Shown here piece by piece: positions 15,498-24,881 of a DNA stretch of 64,000 bases. The first letter of the stretch is position 1, and the number at the start of each line of letters is the position of its first letter. The stretch spans positions 62,001 through 126,000 of the forward strand of contig NZ_JAUFPR010000001.1 in the NCBI RefSeq assembly GCF_030409325.1, read 5' to 3'. The notes below the pieces were generated by a model, which worked only from the letters and a program-made list of their open reading frames with translations, was not told the origin of the DNA and did not search any database. A program made the translations under genes and the position numbers. Source of the DNA: Mucilaginibacter aquaedulcis. Lineage in GTDB: Bacteria; Bacteroidota; Bacteroidia; Sphingobacteriales; Sphingobacteriaceae.

Positions 15498-16892
15498 ATG
15501 CAGAGTTACCAGGAATTTCTTGATCTAAGCGTAGGTTTTCCGCAGGATGGTTTTGAGATCATCGACGATGAACTATACTTTCAGGACCTTAATTTGATGG
15601 AGATGATTGAAACGTATGGTACCCCCTTACGCTTCACTTATTTACCGATGATAACCAAGAAAATACAGCAGGCTAAGCTGTTATTTCAGCAGGCTATTAT
15701 TAAAAATAATTATCGCGGCAGTTACAAATACTGTTATTGTACCAAAAGCTCGCACTTCAGGCATATTGTTGAGGAAGCCCTAAAGAACGAGATCCACCTG
15801 GAAACATCATCAGCGTTTGATATGCCGATGATTGATGCCCTGGAGAAAAAGGGTGCAGTTAATAAGGATATTACAGTGATATGTAACGGTTTTAAAACCT
15901 TCCAATATAAAACGTATATTATTGACATGCTGCATGATGGCTTTAAAAACATCATCCCGGTGCTGGACAATAAGGAAGAGTTTAACCTATACGACGACGA
16001 GATTGAGATGGACACCCCATGTAACCTGGGTATCCGTATAGCCGCGGAAGAACAACCCGACTCTCAGTTTTATACCTCACGCCTGGGCGTGCGCATGGAA
16101 GATGTTATTGACTTTTACCATAACAAGATAGAAGACAATCCAAACTTCCAGGTAAAGCTGTTACATTTCTTCATCAACTCTGGTATATCTGATACACCAT
16201 ATTACTGGAACGAGCTTGAAAAATATGTAACGCTTTACTGCAAATTTAAAAAGGTTAACCCAGCTCTTGATACATTGGATATTGGTGGCGGTATGCCTTT
16301 CAAAGACTCGCTGGTTTTTGATTTTGATTACGAATACATGATCAATGAGATCGTGAGCCGTATCAAAGAAATTTGCGCAGAGCACGATACAATCGAACCA
16401 GATATTATTACCGAGTTTGGTAAATATACCGTTGCCGAAGCATCGGGTATATTATATAAAGTTTTGGGCCGTAAGCAACAAAATGATCGTGAAAGATGGT
16501 TAATGCTTGATGGATCATTCATTACCAACTTACCTGATGTTTGGGCGTTGAACCAAAAATACATCCTGCTGCCGGTTAATAACTGGGATTCAGAATATGA
16601 GCGTGTAAACCTCGGTGGTATCACCTGCGACGGGCAGGATTATTACAACCAGGAAGCCCATATGAATAGTGTGTTTATGCCTAAAACCCGTAAAGTACAA
16701 TATTTGGGCTTTTTTAACACAGGTGCCTATCAGGAAGTACTGAGTGGATACGGCGGTATACACCATTGCTTACTACCTTCACCCAAACATGTAATTATTC
16801 GCCGTAACCGCGACGAAACATTCAACTTTGAGGTATTTGGCGAAGAGCAGAACAGTAAACAAGTGCTTAAAATATTAGGCTACACCACATAA
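15498..16892 (+). CDS. speA: Arginine decarboxylase (PLP fold type III)
   Basis: This 464-residue protein is a Bacteroidota-type biosynthetic arginine decarboxylase, shorter than the roughly 630-residue E. coli SpeA. An alanine-racemase-like barrel holds the PLP lysine in YKYCYCTKSSHF (about residue 77), the Gly-rich phosphate loop LDIGGGMPF, and EFGKYTVAEAS corresponding to the EPGR-type motif. The C-terminal sheet domain carries the substrate Cys/Asp motif GITCDGQDYY. It should convert arginine to agmatine, the first step to putrescine and spermidine. Neighbouring arginine-using genes support this. A strong terminator follows. Confidence 0.85.
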   Translation: MQSYQEFLDLSVGFPQDGFEIIDDELYFQDLNLMEMIETYGTPLRFTYLPMITKKIQQAKLLFQQAIIKNNYRGSYKYCYCTKSSHFRHIVEEALKNEIHLETSSAFDMPMIDALEKKGAVNKDITVICNGFKTFQYKTYIIDMLHDGFKNIIPVLDNKEEFNLYDDEIEMDTPCNLGIRIAAEEQPDSQFYTSRLGVRMEDVIDFYHNKIEDNPNFQVKLLHFFINSGISDTPYYWNELEKYVTLYCKFKKVNPALDTLDIGGGMPFKDSLVFDFDYEYMINEIVSRIKEICAEHDTIEPDIITEFGKYTVAEASGILYKVLGRKQQNDRERWLMLDGSFITNLPDVWALNQKYILLPVNNWDSEYERVNLGGITCDGQDYYNQEAHMNSVFMPKTRKVQYLGFFNTGAYQEVLSGYGGIHHCLLPSPKHVIIRRNRDETFNFEVFGEEQNSKQVLKILGYTT

Positions 16893-16932
16893 TCTGTTAA
16901 GCTGAACAACAGCTAACAATAAGATAATTACC

Positions 16933-16970
16933 ATAGCGACAGGTTTAAATAATCTGTCGCTATTTTTTTT
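16933..16970. terminator. Terminator between speA and the convergent lipoprotein gene
   Basis: A perfect 10-bp stem ATAGCGACAG/CTGTCGCTAT (16933-16942/16954-16963) with an 11-base loop is followed by a run of T on the plus strand. Confidence 0.85.
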
Positions 16971-16990
16971 ATCCCATGTTTTGAGTTTGA

Positions 16991-17476
16991 TCAATAACAA
17001 TTGCTTCTTATTTTTCTAAGCATATCAGGTGTTATGCTCGATGTTTCTCCTGGTTGTTTGGGTTCTATATTCAGTAATCGTACTGTGCCATCCTGATTGT
17101 TATACACGTATGAGCACAATTTCCTATCTTCTCCATTTTCATTTTCTCTGACATCTACCTTCAAACTATAAAAATTAGTACTATCGTTAAAGTCTGCCTG
17201 CGGGTTTGCTTTAATTCTGTTAACCGAATAGGTAATATTTTGTGGTAAAAAAGCTGTTGTATTTTCGTGATAGCTCCTGGTGCCTTGTACAACCTGCAGC
17301 AAGCATTTTATACACATGCTGGCAACCGCAGGTTTAACAGGTAAGCCAGAATTGGTTTTACCTGCCAAATTTGTTTTAGCCCCTTCATCAGTTATCGGTT
17401 GAGATTTAAGCCTGCTGCAGGCCCATAAGGTTAGCATCATCACGCTAAAACAAAAGCCCCATTTTAATATACTCAT
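16991..17476 (-). CDS. Hypothetical lipoprotein
   Basis: This 161-residue protein starts with a lipoprotein signal, with a lipobox-like TLWAC at Cys20. I do not recognise a family. The mature part has a CIKC pair (about residue 55-58), two further Cys near the C-terminal half (KLCSYVY and the penultimate Cys of RSNCY), and a beta-rich look (YSVNRIKANPQ, FYSLKVDVREN). It is probably an envelope protein with disulfides. It is convergent with speA and has no partner gene. Confidence 0.6.
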   Translation of the reverse strand: MSILKWGFCFSVMMLTLWACSRLKSQPITDEGAKTNLAGKTNSGLPVKPAVASMCIKCLLQVVQGTRSYHENTTAFLPQNITYSVNRIKANPQADFNDSTNFYSLKVDVRENENGEDRKLCSYVYNNQDGTVRLLNIEPKQPGETSSITPDMLRKIRSNCY

Positions 17477-17713
17477 GTTAAATTTTATACCATTTTATAA
17501 TATATACAGCAATCCATGATTTTTGTGTTAACACATGATAAACATAAGCGGTACATAATCAGGCTTATTTTAATTTAAACATGGTTTTATTGCATTTAAC
17601 GGACAGGTAAGGTCGCTTTTTCTATAAAAAATTCTTAAAATTGTCTGATTTAAGTTTCGCTTGTCAATAAGAGGGCTGGCAGCACTTGATCATCGTAACA
17701 ATTTTTCAAAAAT

Positions 17714-17726
17714 CAGGTTATACCTG
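17714..17726. promoter_or_regulatory. Inverted repeat CAGGT-TAT-ACCTG upstream of mqo
   Basis: An exact 5-bp dyad with a 3-base spacer lies 43 bases before the mqo ATG. A separate 12-base palindrome TGTGTTAACACA is at 17524-17535. Either could be an operator; neither matches a site I can name. Confidence 0.3.
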
Positions 17727-17768
17727 GTATAATTTAACTTGAACATACCCGGCGGGTATTATACTAAG

Positions 17769-19268
17769 ATGGCTAAAAGCGATAAAGTTTCAGAAACAAC
17801 GGTTGATGTGGTTTTAATAGGTGCGGGTATCATGAGTGCCACCTTGGGAGTAATGCTAAAAGAGCTTCAACCCGATTTAACAATTGAAATTTTTGAACGA
17901 CTTGATGTTATTGCCGCCGAAAGTTCGGCACCGATGAACAACGCCGGTACCGGGCACTCTGCCTTTTGTGAGCTAAATTATACTCCCGAACTTCCGGATG
18001 GTACCGTTGAAATAAAAAAAGCGATAAAAATTGCCGAACAATTTGAAATATCAAAAGAGTTCTGGACATACCTTATCGAGCAAAAATATATCCAATCACC
18101 CCAAAGCTTTATTCGCAAGGTGCCGCACATGAGCTTTGTTTGGGGAGCAGAAAATGTAAACTATCTAAAAAAACGTCAGCAGGCACTTACCAAACATCAT
18201 TTTTTTAAAGGGATGGAATACTCTGAAGATCATGGACAGCTGCAAAAGTGGATCCCGCTGGTAATGGAAGGCCGTGATGCACAGGAAAAAGTTTCTGCCA
18301 CATTCATGGACCTTGGTACCGATGTAAACTTTGGCAGTTTAACCAGCAGTCTTTTAAGTCAGCTTAAACAAAAACCGGGCGTTAATCTTTATCTGAGCCA
18401 TGATGTGACCAACCTTAAGCGCAATCAGGATGGCAGCTGGCTGGTAACTGTAAAAGATAAAACCAGCGGACAGAAAAGAAAGCTAACCGCCAAATTTGTA
18501 TTTGTTGGCGCGGGCGGCGGTGCTTTGCATCTGCTGCAAAAATCAGGCATTCCTGAAAGCAAGGGCTTTGGAGGTTTCCCGGTAAGCGGCCAATGGCTGG
18601 TTTGCAACAACCCTGATGTGATTAAACAACACGAAGCTAAGGTTTATGGTAAAGCATCAGTTGGTTCGCCGCCAATGTCTGTACCACACCTTGATACTCG
18701 TATGATCAATGGAAAAAGGGAACTGCTTTTTGGCCCATATGCAGGCTTTTCTACCCGCTTCCTGAAACAGGGTTCGCTGCTTGATTTGTTTTGCTCTATT
18801 AAAGCTAATAATATAGGCCCATTGCTTGCTGTAGGGCGCGACAACTGGTCTTTAACCAAATATCTTATTACCCAGGTACTGCAATCGCCTAAAGACAGGC
18901 TAAAGGCATTACAGGAGTACATGCCTACCGCTAAGGATAGCGATTGGGATCTGGATATAGCCGGCCAACGTGTTCAGGTTATTAAAAAGGATGCCAAACA
19001 TGGGGGTGTGCTGGAATTTGGTACCGAAGTAGTAACCTCTGCCGATGGTAGCATCTCCGCATTGTTAGGTGCTTCTCCGGGTGCGTCAACATCGGTGCCT
19101 ATTATGATACATTTGATTGAGCGTTGCTTCAAAAACCACATCAAGACTGATGATTGGCAACAAAAATTAAAGCAAATGATACCTTCATACGGCCAATCAT
19201 TGGCCAATGATGAAGCACTTAGCGAGGCCACAAGAACCAGAACAAGTAAGGCATTGGGATTAGTCTAA
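17769..19268 (+). CDS. mqo: Malate:quinone oxidoreductase
   Basis: This FAD enzyme oxidises malate to oxaloacetate and passes electrons to the quinone pool, as a membrane-associated alternative to malate dehydrogenase. I use ATG 17769 (499 residues, MAKSDKVSETTVDVVLIGAG); a TTG at 17739 would add ten residues of no family character. The Rossmann motif VVLIGAGIMSATLG, the Mqo-specific APMNNAGTGHSAFCELNYTP and GASPGASTSVPIM are all seen. Length matches the family. It is a single gene, ending in a perfect palindromic terminator. Confidence 0.96.
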   Translation: MAKSDKVSETTVDVVLIGAGIMSATLGVMLKELQPDLTIEIFERLDVIAAESSAPMNNAGTGHSAFCELNYTPELPDGTVEIKKAIKIAEQFEISKEFWTYLIEQKYIQSPQSFIRKVPHMSFVWGAENVNYLKKRQQALTKHHFFKGMEYSEDHGQLQKWIPLVMEGRDAQEKVSATFMDLGTDVNFGSLTSSLLSQLKQKPGVNLYLSHDVTNLKRNQDGSWLVTVKDKTSGQKRKLTAKFVFVGAGGGALHLLQKSGIPESKGFGGFPVSGQWLVCNNPDVIKQHEAKVYGKASVGSPPMSVPHLDTRMINGKRELLFGPYAGFSTRFLKQGSLLDLFCSIKANNIGPLLAVGRDNWSLTKYLITQVLQSPKDRLKALQEYMPTAKDSDWDLDIAGQRVQVIKKDAKHGGVLEFGTEVVTSADGSISALLGASPGASTSVPIMIHLIERCFKNHIKTDDWQQKLKQMIPSYGQSLANDEALSEATRTRTSKALGLV

Positions 19269-19286
19269 GCGGATAGAACTTAACAG

Positions 19287-19322
19287 AACGGGGCACCATG
19301 GTTTAAACCATGGTGCCCCGTT
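19287..19322. terminator. Perfect 36-base palindromic terminator between mqo and the M1 peptidase gene
   Basis: The sequence is its own reverse complement for 18 bases each side (AACGGGGCACCATGGTTT and its complement) and is followed by TTTATTTT on the plus strand. It lies between two convergent genes, so it can serve both. Confidence 0.85.
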
Positions 19323-19339
19323 TTATTTTAGATAAGATC

Positions 19340-21943
19340 TTACTGAAAAGATACCGCCGATATATTACTATTTACTGCGGTTTCCTTAACCTTAAACTCT
19401 GCGGGCTGCCCCAAAAGAGTGGTTTTCATAAAGAACGGAATCCTGATACCACCGTTTATACCCTCATAATTACTCCACTCAGTTGCCGAAATTACCGGGC
19501 CATCTACAACTTGTTTCACCTTTAAACCGCTCTTTTGACTGTAAAAGTTCTTTATTGTTGCGCCTTCGGCAAGCTTTACGTCAATTTCGTAAGCCAGATC
19601 GCCATTTACAATCTTAAGCGCCGAATCAAGTACTAAAGTATAACCATTTTTTTCATAGTCAAGTTCGGGGAATGGCTTGCTCCGGGCCTTTACTACTTTT
19701 TTACCTATATCATCAAGCGGTATTTCCCGGTTAAGCTGTTGGGCATTTACGTTATCGCCATTTACCAAAATATGGTTAACTACCATGTTATTATATGATG
19801 GCACCGTAATTTGCTGGTAATACATATCAGGCACACGGTAACGGGTTACCATCTGTATTTCCGAACCCTGCACGGTACCTGTTGATGATACTTGCAAGTC
19901 TTTGATATTCTTTAACTTTTCGGCACCGCCAATGGCATCAAGGTAGTTTTTTATAACTCCGGAAGCTGTAATACCTGCGGGAATAGGCAAACCACTGAAC
20001 GAGTTATTTTCCGGGTTGATATCAGGTAATTGATGATCAGGATCGATAGTTGCCAAAACAATTTTTGAGGTTGATTTATAATGGAACGTCCAGCTGGGGC
20101 CGCGTTGCCATACTTCAACCGGTAATTTTACAGTAGCCGTTTTTCCATTTTCTTCCTTGATCAGGATGGTAACAGGCAGCGCCATTTCTTCCAGGTTCTC
20201 CAGAGTAATAAGTGCACCCTTGGTAGCATCCCCGTCGGGATAGCTTATGTCTTTTATGCCCTGGTCAAGTTTCCAGGTGGTGAAAAACCACTCGTTCCAA
20301 AACCAGCTCAGGTCTTCGCCCGCTGCATTATCCATGGTATGAAAAAAGTCCCATGGCGTAGGATGTTTAAATGCCCAGCGCTTAATATATGTTTTAAAGG
20401 CATAATCAAATCTTTGTTCGCCCAATATTTGCTCGCGTAAAATGTTAAGTCCCAACGCAGGTTTTTCATAGGCGGCCACACCTAAAAATTCGGCTTGCAA
20501 TACATCCGGGATGGTCATAATGGGTTCGGCATCCTGGCCAAACAAACCTGGCGCGGCCTTTTGCTGATCAGGTTTTAAATAATACTCTCCCTTATTAAAC
20601 ACCTTGGTATCAACACCATTTAAAAAAGTATTAAAACCTTCATCCATCCAGGCGTATTTGCGCTCATTTGAACCTACGATCATCGGGAACCAGTTGTGCC
20701 CAAACTCATGATTGGTTACCTCCCACAATTCGCTGGTTCTGTTTTCCGATCCGCAAAAAACTATCCCTGGGTACTCCATCCCTCCTACGGTACCTGCCAC
20801 ATTGGTTGTAACCGGATAAGTGTACTCAAACCATTGGTTAGAATAGAGCTCGATAGCACCTTTTACATACTCTGTAGAACGCCCCCAGGCTTGGCTACCT
20901 TTGCTTTCAACCGGGTAAACAGATTGGGCAAGCGCCTTTTTACCGCTGGGTAAATTAATGCGGGCCGCATCCCATATAAATGCCTTTGAGGCTGCCCAGG
21001 CCACGTCGCGTGCGTTTTTACAGAAAAAGTGCCAGGTTAGCATCTGTTTTTTAGCATGATCTTCTTTTCGCAAAATATCTGCAGAGTCCCGGATCATAAC
21101 CGTTTTATCGCTCTTGCGAGCTTCTGCCAATCGACTTAAAGTAGTGGCTGAATAAACATCATTTGGGTTAAGCAACTCGCCCGAGCCTACCACAACAAGG
21201 CTGGCAGGTGCAGTAATTGTGTAATCAAAATTTCCGTATTCGAGGTAAAACTCTCCCGCGCCCAAATAAGGAAGCGTGTTCCATCCGCTTACATCATCAT
21301 ATACCTCCATACGGGGATACCATTGCGCCAGTTCATATATCCAGCCGTTTTTGGTAAGGAGGCGCCCCATTCGGTCGGTACCATACTGCGGAATATCAAA
21401 ACCATATTCTATTTTAATTTGCAGCTTGCTGCCACCGGCTTTTAACGAGTCTTTCAGTTTTATTTGTAAGCGGGTGTCAGTTACTATATAATCAGCCTTT
21501 TCAGTTTTGCCGTTTTTTACAACATAAATTGCCTTTATCTCATCACCTTTGGTATATCTACGGTTATTAAAGCGTCCGCCGGATAAAGGACTGGTGGCCT
21601 CGGCTCTTGAATCTTCCCGGTAAATATTCTGCTCAACCTGTAGCCATAAAAAGCCAAGCGCATCTGGGCTGTTATTGGTATAGGTAATTAACGCAGAACC
21701 ATCAAGCCGGTGTTTTGCGGTATCCAAATTAATATTAAGCTTATAATCTGCGCGGTTTTGCCAATATTTTGCCCCGGGAGCACCGCCAGAGTTTCTGAAC
21801 TCGTTCCCTTTTTCAGGATAAAAAAGGGGAGTAAATACTTTATGCTGATCATATTTGGGGCCTTGCTGATCGGCATTTTGTGCATACGCCACCCGGATGC
21901 AAGCACACAACAGCATAACAAGCGTTATTTTATAAAACTTCAT
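19340..21943 (-). CDS. M1 family aminopeptidase, secreted
   Basis: This 867-residue zinc metallopeptidase has a signal peptide (residues 1-22, ending VAYAQ). The M1 N-terminal beta domain lies at about 60-300. The catalytic domain has the zinc motif HEFGHNWFP near residue 410 with its downstream Glu in WMDEGFNTF. The usual exopeptidase GAMEN is replaced by GGMEYPG. The C-terminal 230 residues form an extra domain resembling outer-membrane lipoprotein carrier-like sequences ([26 protein letters not shown]). It probably degrades peptides in the periplasm or outside. It is a lone gene. Confidence 0.9.
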   Translation of the reverse strand: MKFYKITLVMLLCACIRVAYAQNADQQGPKYDQHKVFTPLFYPEKGNEFRNSGGAPGAKYWQNRADYKLNINLDTAKHRLDGSALITYTNNSPDALGFLWLQVEQNIYREDSRAEATSPLSGGRFNNRRYTKGDEIKAIYVVKNGKTEKADYIVTDTRLQIKLKDSLKAGGSKLQIKIEYGFDIPQYGTDRMGRLLTKNGWIYELAQWYPRMEVYDDVSGWNTLPYLGAGEFYLEYGNFDYTITAPASLVVVGSGELLNPNDVYSATTLSRLAEARKSDKTVMIRDSADILRKEDHAKKQMLTWHFFCKNARDVAWAASKAFIWDAARINLPSGKKALAQSVYPVESKGSQAWGRSTEYVKGAIELYSNQWFEYTYPVTTNVAGTVGGMEYPGIVFCGSENRTSELWEVTNHEFGHNWFPMIVGSNERKYAWMDEGFNTFLNGVDTKVFNKGEYYLKPDQQKAAPGLFGQDAEPIMTIPDVLQAEFLGVAAYEKPALGLNILREQILGEQRFDYAFKTYIKRWAFKHPTPWDFFHTMDNAAGEDLSWFWNEWFFTTWKLDQGIKDISYPDGDATKGALITLENLEEMALPVTILIKEENGKTATVKLPVEVWQRGPSWTFHYKSTSKIVLATIDPDHQLPDINPENNSFSGLPIPAGITASGVIKNYLDAIGGAEKLKNIKDLQVSSTGTVQGSEIQMVTRYRVPDMYYQQITVPSYNNMVVNHILVNGDNVNAQQLNREIPLDDIGKKVVKARSKPFPELDYEKNGYTLVLDSALKIVNGDLAYEIDVKLAEGATIKNFYSQKSGLKVKQVVDGPVISATEWSNYEGINGGIRIPFFMKTTLLGQPAEFKVKETAVNSNISAVSFQ

Positions 21944-22107
21944 GAATTATAGCCTGATGATTTTGAACGCCAATATATTAAAAATTAAAGCTAAGCAGGT
22001 AAGCACAATTGTTCATATAACATATTTTAACATATTATTATTGCGGTAACGTTTACCCCAAAAAGCGCTTTCTGTTTTATCCTGTTATAATCATTACCTA
22101 TTTTTTA

Positions 22108-22115
22108 TATTTTTG
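22108..22115 (+). promoter_or_regulatory. Candidate -7 element (TATTTTTG) of the envelope operon
   Basis: An exact TAnnTTTG match lies 50 bases before the first glycosyltransferase ATG. The -33 region is unclear. Confidence 0.4.
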
Positions 22116-22165
22116 CGGATGATTACAGGCAAATCAAACACCGCCAATAATCACATTCCTAATAA

Positions 22166-23116
22166 ATGGATATATCAGTAGTAGTACCACTTTATGACGA
22201 AATAGAATCATTACCGGAATTAACCTCCTGGATAAGCCGTGTAATGGACGAACATCGTTTTACCTACGAGATCATACTTGTTGATGATGGCAGTAAAGAT
22301 GGGTCATTTGAAATGATCAGAAAGCTGCAATTAAATAATCCTTTTATTAAAGGCATCAAATTCAGGCGCAATTATGGCAAATCGGCTGCATTAAATACTG
22401 GTTTCGCTGCTGCCAATGGCAACGTGGTAATTACCATGGATGCCGACCTGCAGGATAGCCCTGATGAAATACCGGAGCTTTACCGTCGCATTGTTGAAGA
22501 AAACTATGACCTGGTTTCGGGATGGAAAGCAAAACGGTATGATCCCTTGAGCAAAACCATACCTACCAAGCTTTTTAACGCGGCAACCCGTAAAATGAGC
22601 GGCATTAATAACCTGCATGATTTTAATTGTGGTTTAAAAGCCTACCGAAAGACCGTTGTTAAAAACATTGAGATTTACGGCGAAATGCACCGTTATATAC
22701 CAGTATTGGCAAAATGGGCAGGTTTCACCAGGATTGGCGAGCAGGTGGTTGAACACCGCGCCCGCAAATACGGTAAAACTAAATTTGGCATGAGCCGCTT
22801 TGTAAATGGATTTTTAGACCTGCTTTCTATATTTTTTGTAGGCAAGTTTGGCAAACGCCCTATGCACTTTTTTGGCACCATGGGTACATTAAGCTTTTTT
22901 ACCGGAACCATAATAGCCATTTGGATAATTGCCGAAAAGCTTTATTTAATTGCCCACAATGAAAAATACAGGGATATAACCGCCAATCCACTTTTTTATA
23001 TAGCACTGGTAGCCATTATTTTAGGTTCGCAACTATTTTTAACAGGCTTTGTGGCCGAACTGGTTTCTCGGAGCGCAAGCGAACGTAACAACTACCAGGT
23101 AGAGGAGATTATATAA
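22166..23116 (+). CDS. Family 2 glycosyltransferase, polyprenyl-phosphate type (GtrB/DPM1-like)
   Basis: This 316-residue protein has an N-terminal GT-A fold (VVVPLYDEIESLPEL, LVDDGSKDGS) with the metal-binding DADLQDSPDE motif. KIPTKLFNAATRK-like and DFNCGLKAYR segments are typical of undecaprenyl-phosphate sugar transferases. Two hydrophobic segments at about 235-258 and 272-298 anchor it in the inner membrane. It likely loads a sugar onto undecaprenyl phosphate for envelope glycans. It heads a run of four plus-strand genes ending in a GH3-type enzyme. The sugar is unknown. Confidence 0.88.
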   Translation: MDISVVVPLYDEIESLPELTSWISRVMDEHRFTYEIILVDDGSKDGSFEMIRKLQLNNPFIKGIKFRRNYGKSAALNTGFAAANGNVVITMDADLQDSPDEIPELYRRIVEENYDLVSGWKAKRYDPLSKTIPTKLFNAATRKMSGINNLHDFNCGLKAYRKTVVKNIEIYGEMHRYIPVLAKWAGFTRIGEQVVEHRARKYGKTKFGMSRFVNGFLDLLSIFFVGKFGKRPMHFFGTMGTLSFFTGTIIAIWIIAEKLYLIAHNEKYRDITANPLFYIALVAIILGSQLFLTGFVAELVSRSASERNNYQVEEII

Positions 23117-23141
23117 TTTGAGAAACAAGAACCAGGATACA

Positions 23142-23194
23142 AGAATCAAGAGTGTTGCTTTTGGACTTATATCTTGTTCTTATCTCTTGATTCT
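23142..23194. repeat. Inverted repeat between the two glycosyltransferase genes
   Basis: AGAATCAAGAG (23142-23152) and CTCTTGATTCT (23184-23194) are exact inverted repeats around a loop containing TCTTGTTCTT. The surrounding sequence repeats AAGAACCAGGATACAAGAATCAAG-like words, the look of a dispersed intergenic repeat. Confidence 0.6.
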
Positions 23195-23204
23195 AATTTA
23201 GCAC

Positions 23205-24173
23205 ATGTTTTTTTCCATCATCATTCCATTATACAATCGCCCCCAGGAAATTAAAGAACTGCTGGAGACCCTTGTACTTCAAACCTACAAACAGTTTGAG
23301 GTTTTGGTGATTGAAGATGGCTCAGTTAACGATGCAGAAGCTATTGTGAACAGCTTTAGTACTGATCTTAACGTTCGTTACTTTAAAAAGCCCAATGAGG
23401 GCCAGGGCTTTACCCGTAATTTTGGCTTTGAACGGGCAAAGGGTGATTACTTTATCATTTTTGATTCTGATTGCCTTATTCCCGCCAATTACCTCGAAAT
23501 AGTAAATAACTCACTCGCTACTAACTATCTCGATGCTTATGGCGGCCCGGATGGTGCGCACAGTTCATTTACACCAACTCAAAAAGCCATCAGCTACTCC
23601 ATGACCTCTCCTTTTACAACGGGAGGTATCAGGGGTAATAAAAAAGCCATTGGCCAGTTTCATCCCCGGAGTTTTAATATGGGTGTATCAAGGAAGGTTT
23701 GGGAAAAAGCGGGCGGTTTTATCATTACCCGCCTGGGCGAGGATATTGAGTACAGCATCCGCATCCACTCATTAGGTTTTAAAATAGGATTGATCCCCAA
23801 CGCCATTGTTTTTCATAAAAGGCGAACCAATTTTTCGCAGTTCTATAAGCAATTACACTTTTTCGGCAGGGCACGTATCAACATTTATAAATTTTTCCCG
23901 GCACAGTTAAAGCTGGTTCATTTTTTTCCGGCTGTATTTACCATTGGTGTAATATTAACTTTGATCTTCAATTTGTTAAGCTGGCAGATAGCAATTTTGG
24001 CTAACTTTATACTGGCAATATTTACTTTGTTAATATTTTTTCATGCCTGGTTAGTAAACAAATCAGTAAAAATTGCATTTTTGAGCGTTGTAGCCGCCTT
24101 CACCCAACTTATTGCCTACGGGTTAGGATTTATGCAGGATTTTTGGAAGCGAGTAATTTTTAACAGATCATAA
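23205..24173 (+). CDS. Family 2 glycosyltransferase, membrane-attached
   Basis: This 322-residue protein has a GT-A domain: IIIPLYNRPQEIKELLETL, the nucleotide loop VIEDGS, the metal site in IFDSDCLIP, and the acceptor-site region GEDIEYSIRIHSLGF. The C-terminal quarter has two or three hydrophobic segments (about 240-310). It is probably an inner-membrane glycosyltransferase using a nucleotide-sugar. The next gene starts 6 bases after its stop, so it is transcribed with it. Confidence 0.87.
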   Translation: MFFSIIIPLYNRPQEIKELLETLVLQTYKQFEVLVIEDGSVNDAEAIVNSFSTDLNVRYFKKPNEGQGFTRNFGFERAKGDYFIIFDSDCLIPANYLEIVNNSLATNYLDAYGGPDGAHSSFTPTQKAISYSMTSPFTTGGIRGNKKAIGQFHPRSFNMGVSRKVWEKAGGFIITRLGEDIEYSIRIHSLGFKIGLIPNAIVFHKRRTNFSQFYKQLHFFGRARINIYKFFPAQLKLVHFFPAVFTIGVILTLIFNLLSWQIAILANFILAIFTLLIFFHAWLVNKSVKIAFLSVVAAFTQLIAYGLGFMQDFWKRVIFNRS

Positions 24174-24179
24174 TAACCT

Positions 24180-24878
24180 ATGTACCACCCATTTTCTGTT
24201 GCGGAAACCATTAAAACTGCATGGTATATTTTAAAGAAAAATTTCGCCACAATTTCTGTTTATTCCGTAATCGCGTTCATTATCGTTCTGATATCGGGCT
24301 TCCTGATTTACTTTTTTGATGATGCTGTATTATCATCCATAGGTTTTGTTGTTTTACTGGTAGAAATAAGCTTTATATTTTTAGGATTCATTAAACTGGT
24401 GTTCAGGCTTATTGATAAAGAATATTACGATTTCGATTTTGGCGACATTCTCCCCAAAATAAAAATGTTGATTAGCTATTTAACCTTACTGGTATTGGTA
24501 AGCACGCTCACGGTAATCATCACCAACTTAATTGAAAAGTTTGAAGCCGGTTACACCCAGCAGTTTTTAGGGATAGTGATAGGAGCCATTGTTCAGTTCT
24601 TCTTTCTGTTTTATTTTCCAATTTGTACCTGTTTTATAGTTGATGATGAATCGGGGCCGTTTGAGTCTGTTGCGCAAAGTTTTCAGCTTATCAGAGGCAA
24701 TTTTTTCAAATACTTTGTATTGTTCCTTTTAATTGAAGCACTGATCGCTATAGGCTCACTCACTATTATAGGGATGATATTTGTGGTTCCTTTTGTAAAT
24801 ATCATATTGCTGGTGGCATATCGTAAATTAGTTTACAGCCATCAGGATGTTGACGATGATATCGCCGAAACTAATTAA
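24180..24878 (+). CDS. Multi-pass membrane protein of unknown function
   Basis: This 232-residue protein has about five to six hydrophobic segments (near 22-46, 52-80, 98-120, 132-158, 180-200, 202-222). It resembles the membrane domains of bacterial glycerophosphodiesterase-associated proteins in general pattern (FDFGDILPKI, SVAQSFQLIRGNFFKY), but I cannot assign it firmly. It sits 6 bases after a glycosyltransferase and 3 bases before the GH3-like gene, so it probably works in the same envelope or lipid process. Confidence 0.7.
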   Translation: MYHPFSVAETIKTAWYILKKNFATISVYSVIAFIIVLISGFLIYFFDDAVLSSIGFVVLLVEISFIFLGFIKLVFRLIDKEYYDFDFGDILPKIKMLISYLTLLVLVSTLTVIITNLIEKFEAGYTQQFLGIVIGAIVQFFFLFYFPICTCFIVDDESGPFESVAQSFQLIRGNFFKYFVLFLLIEALIAIGSLTIIGMIFVVPFVNIILLVAYRKLVYSHQDVDDDIAETN

Positions 24879-24881
24879 CCA

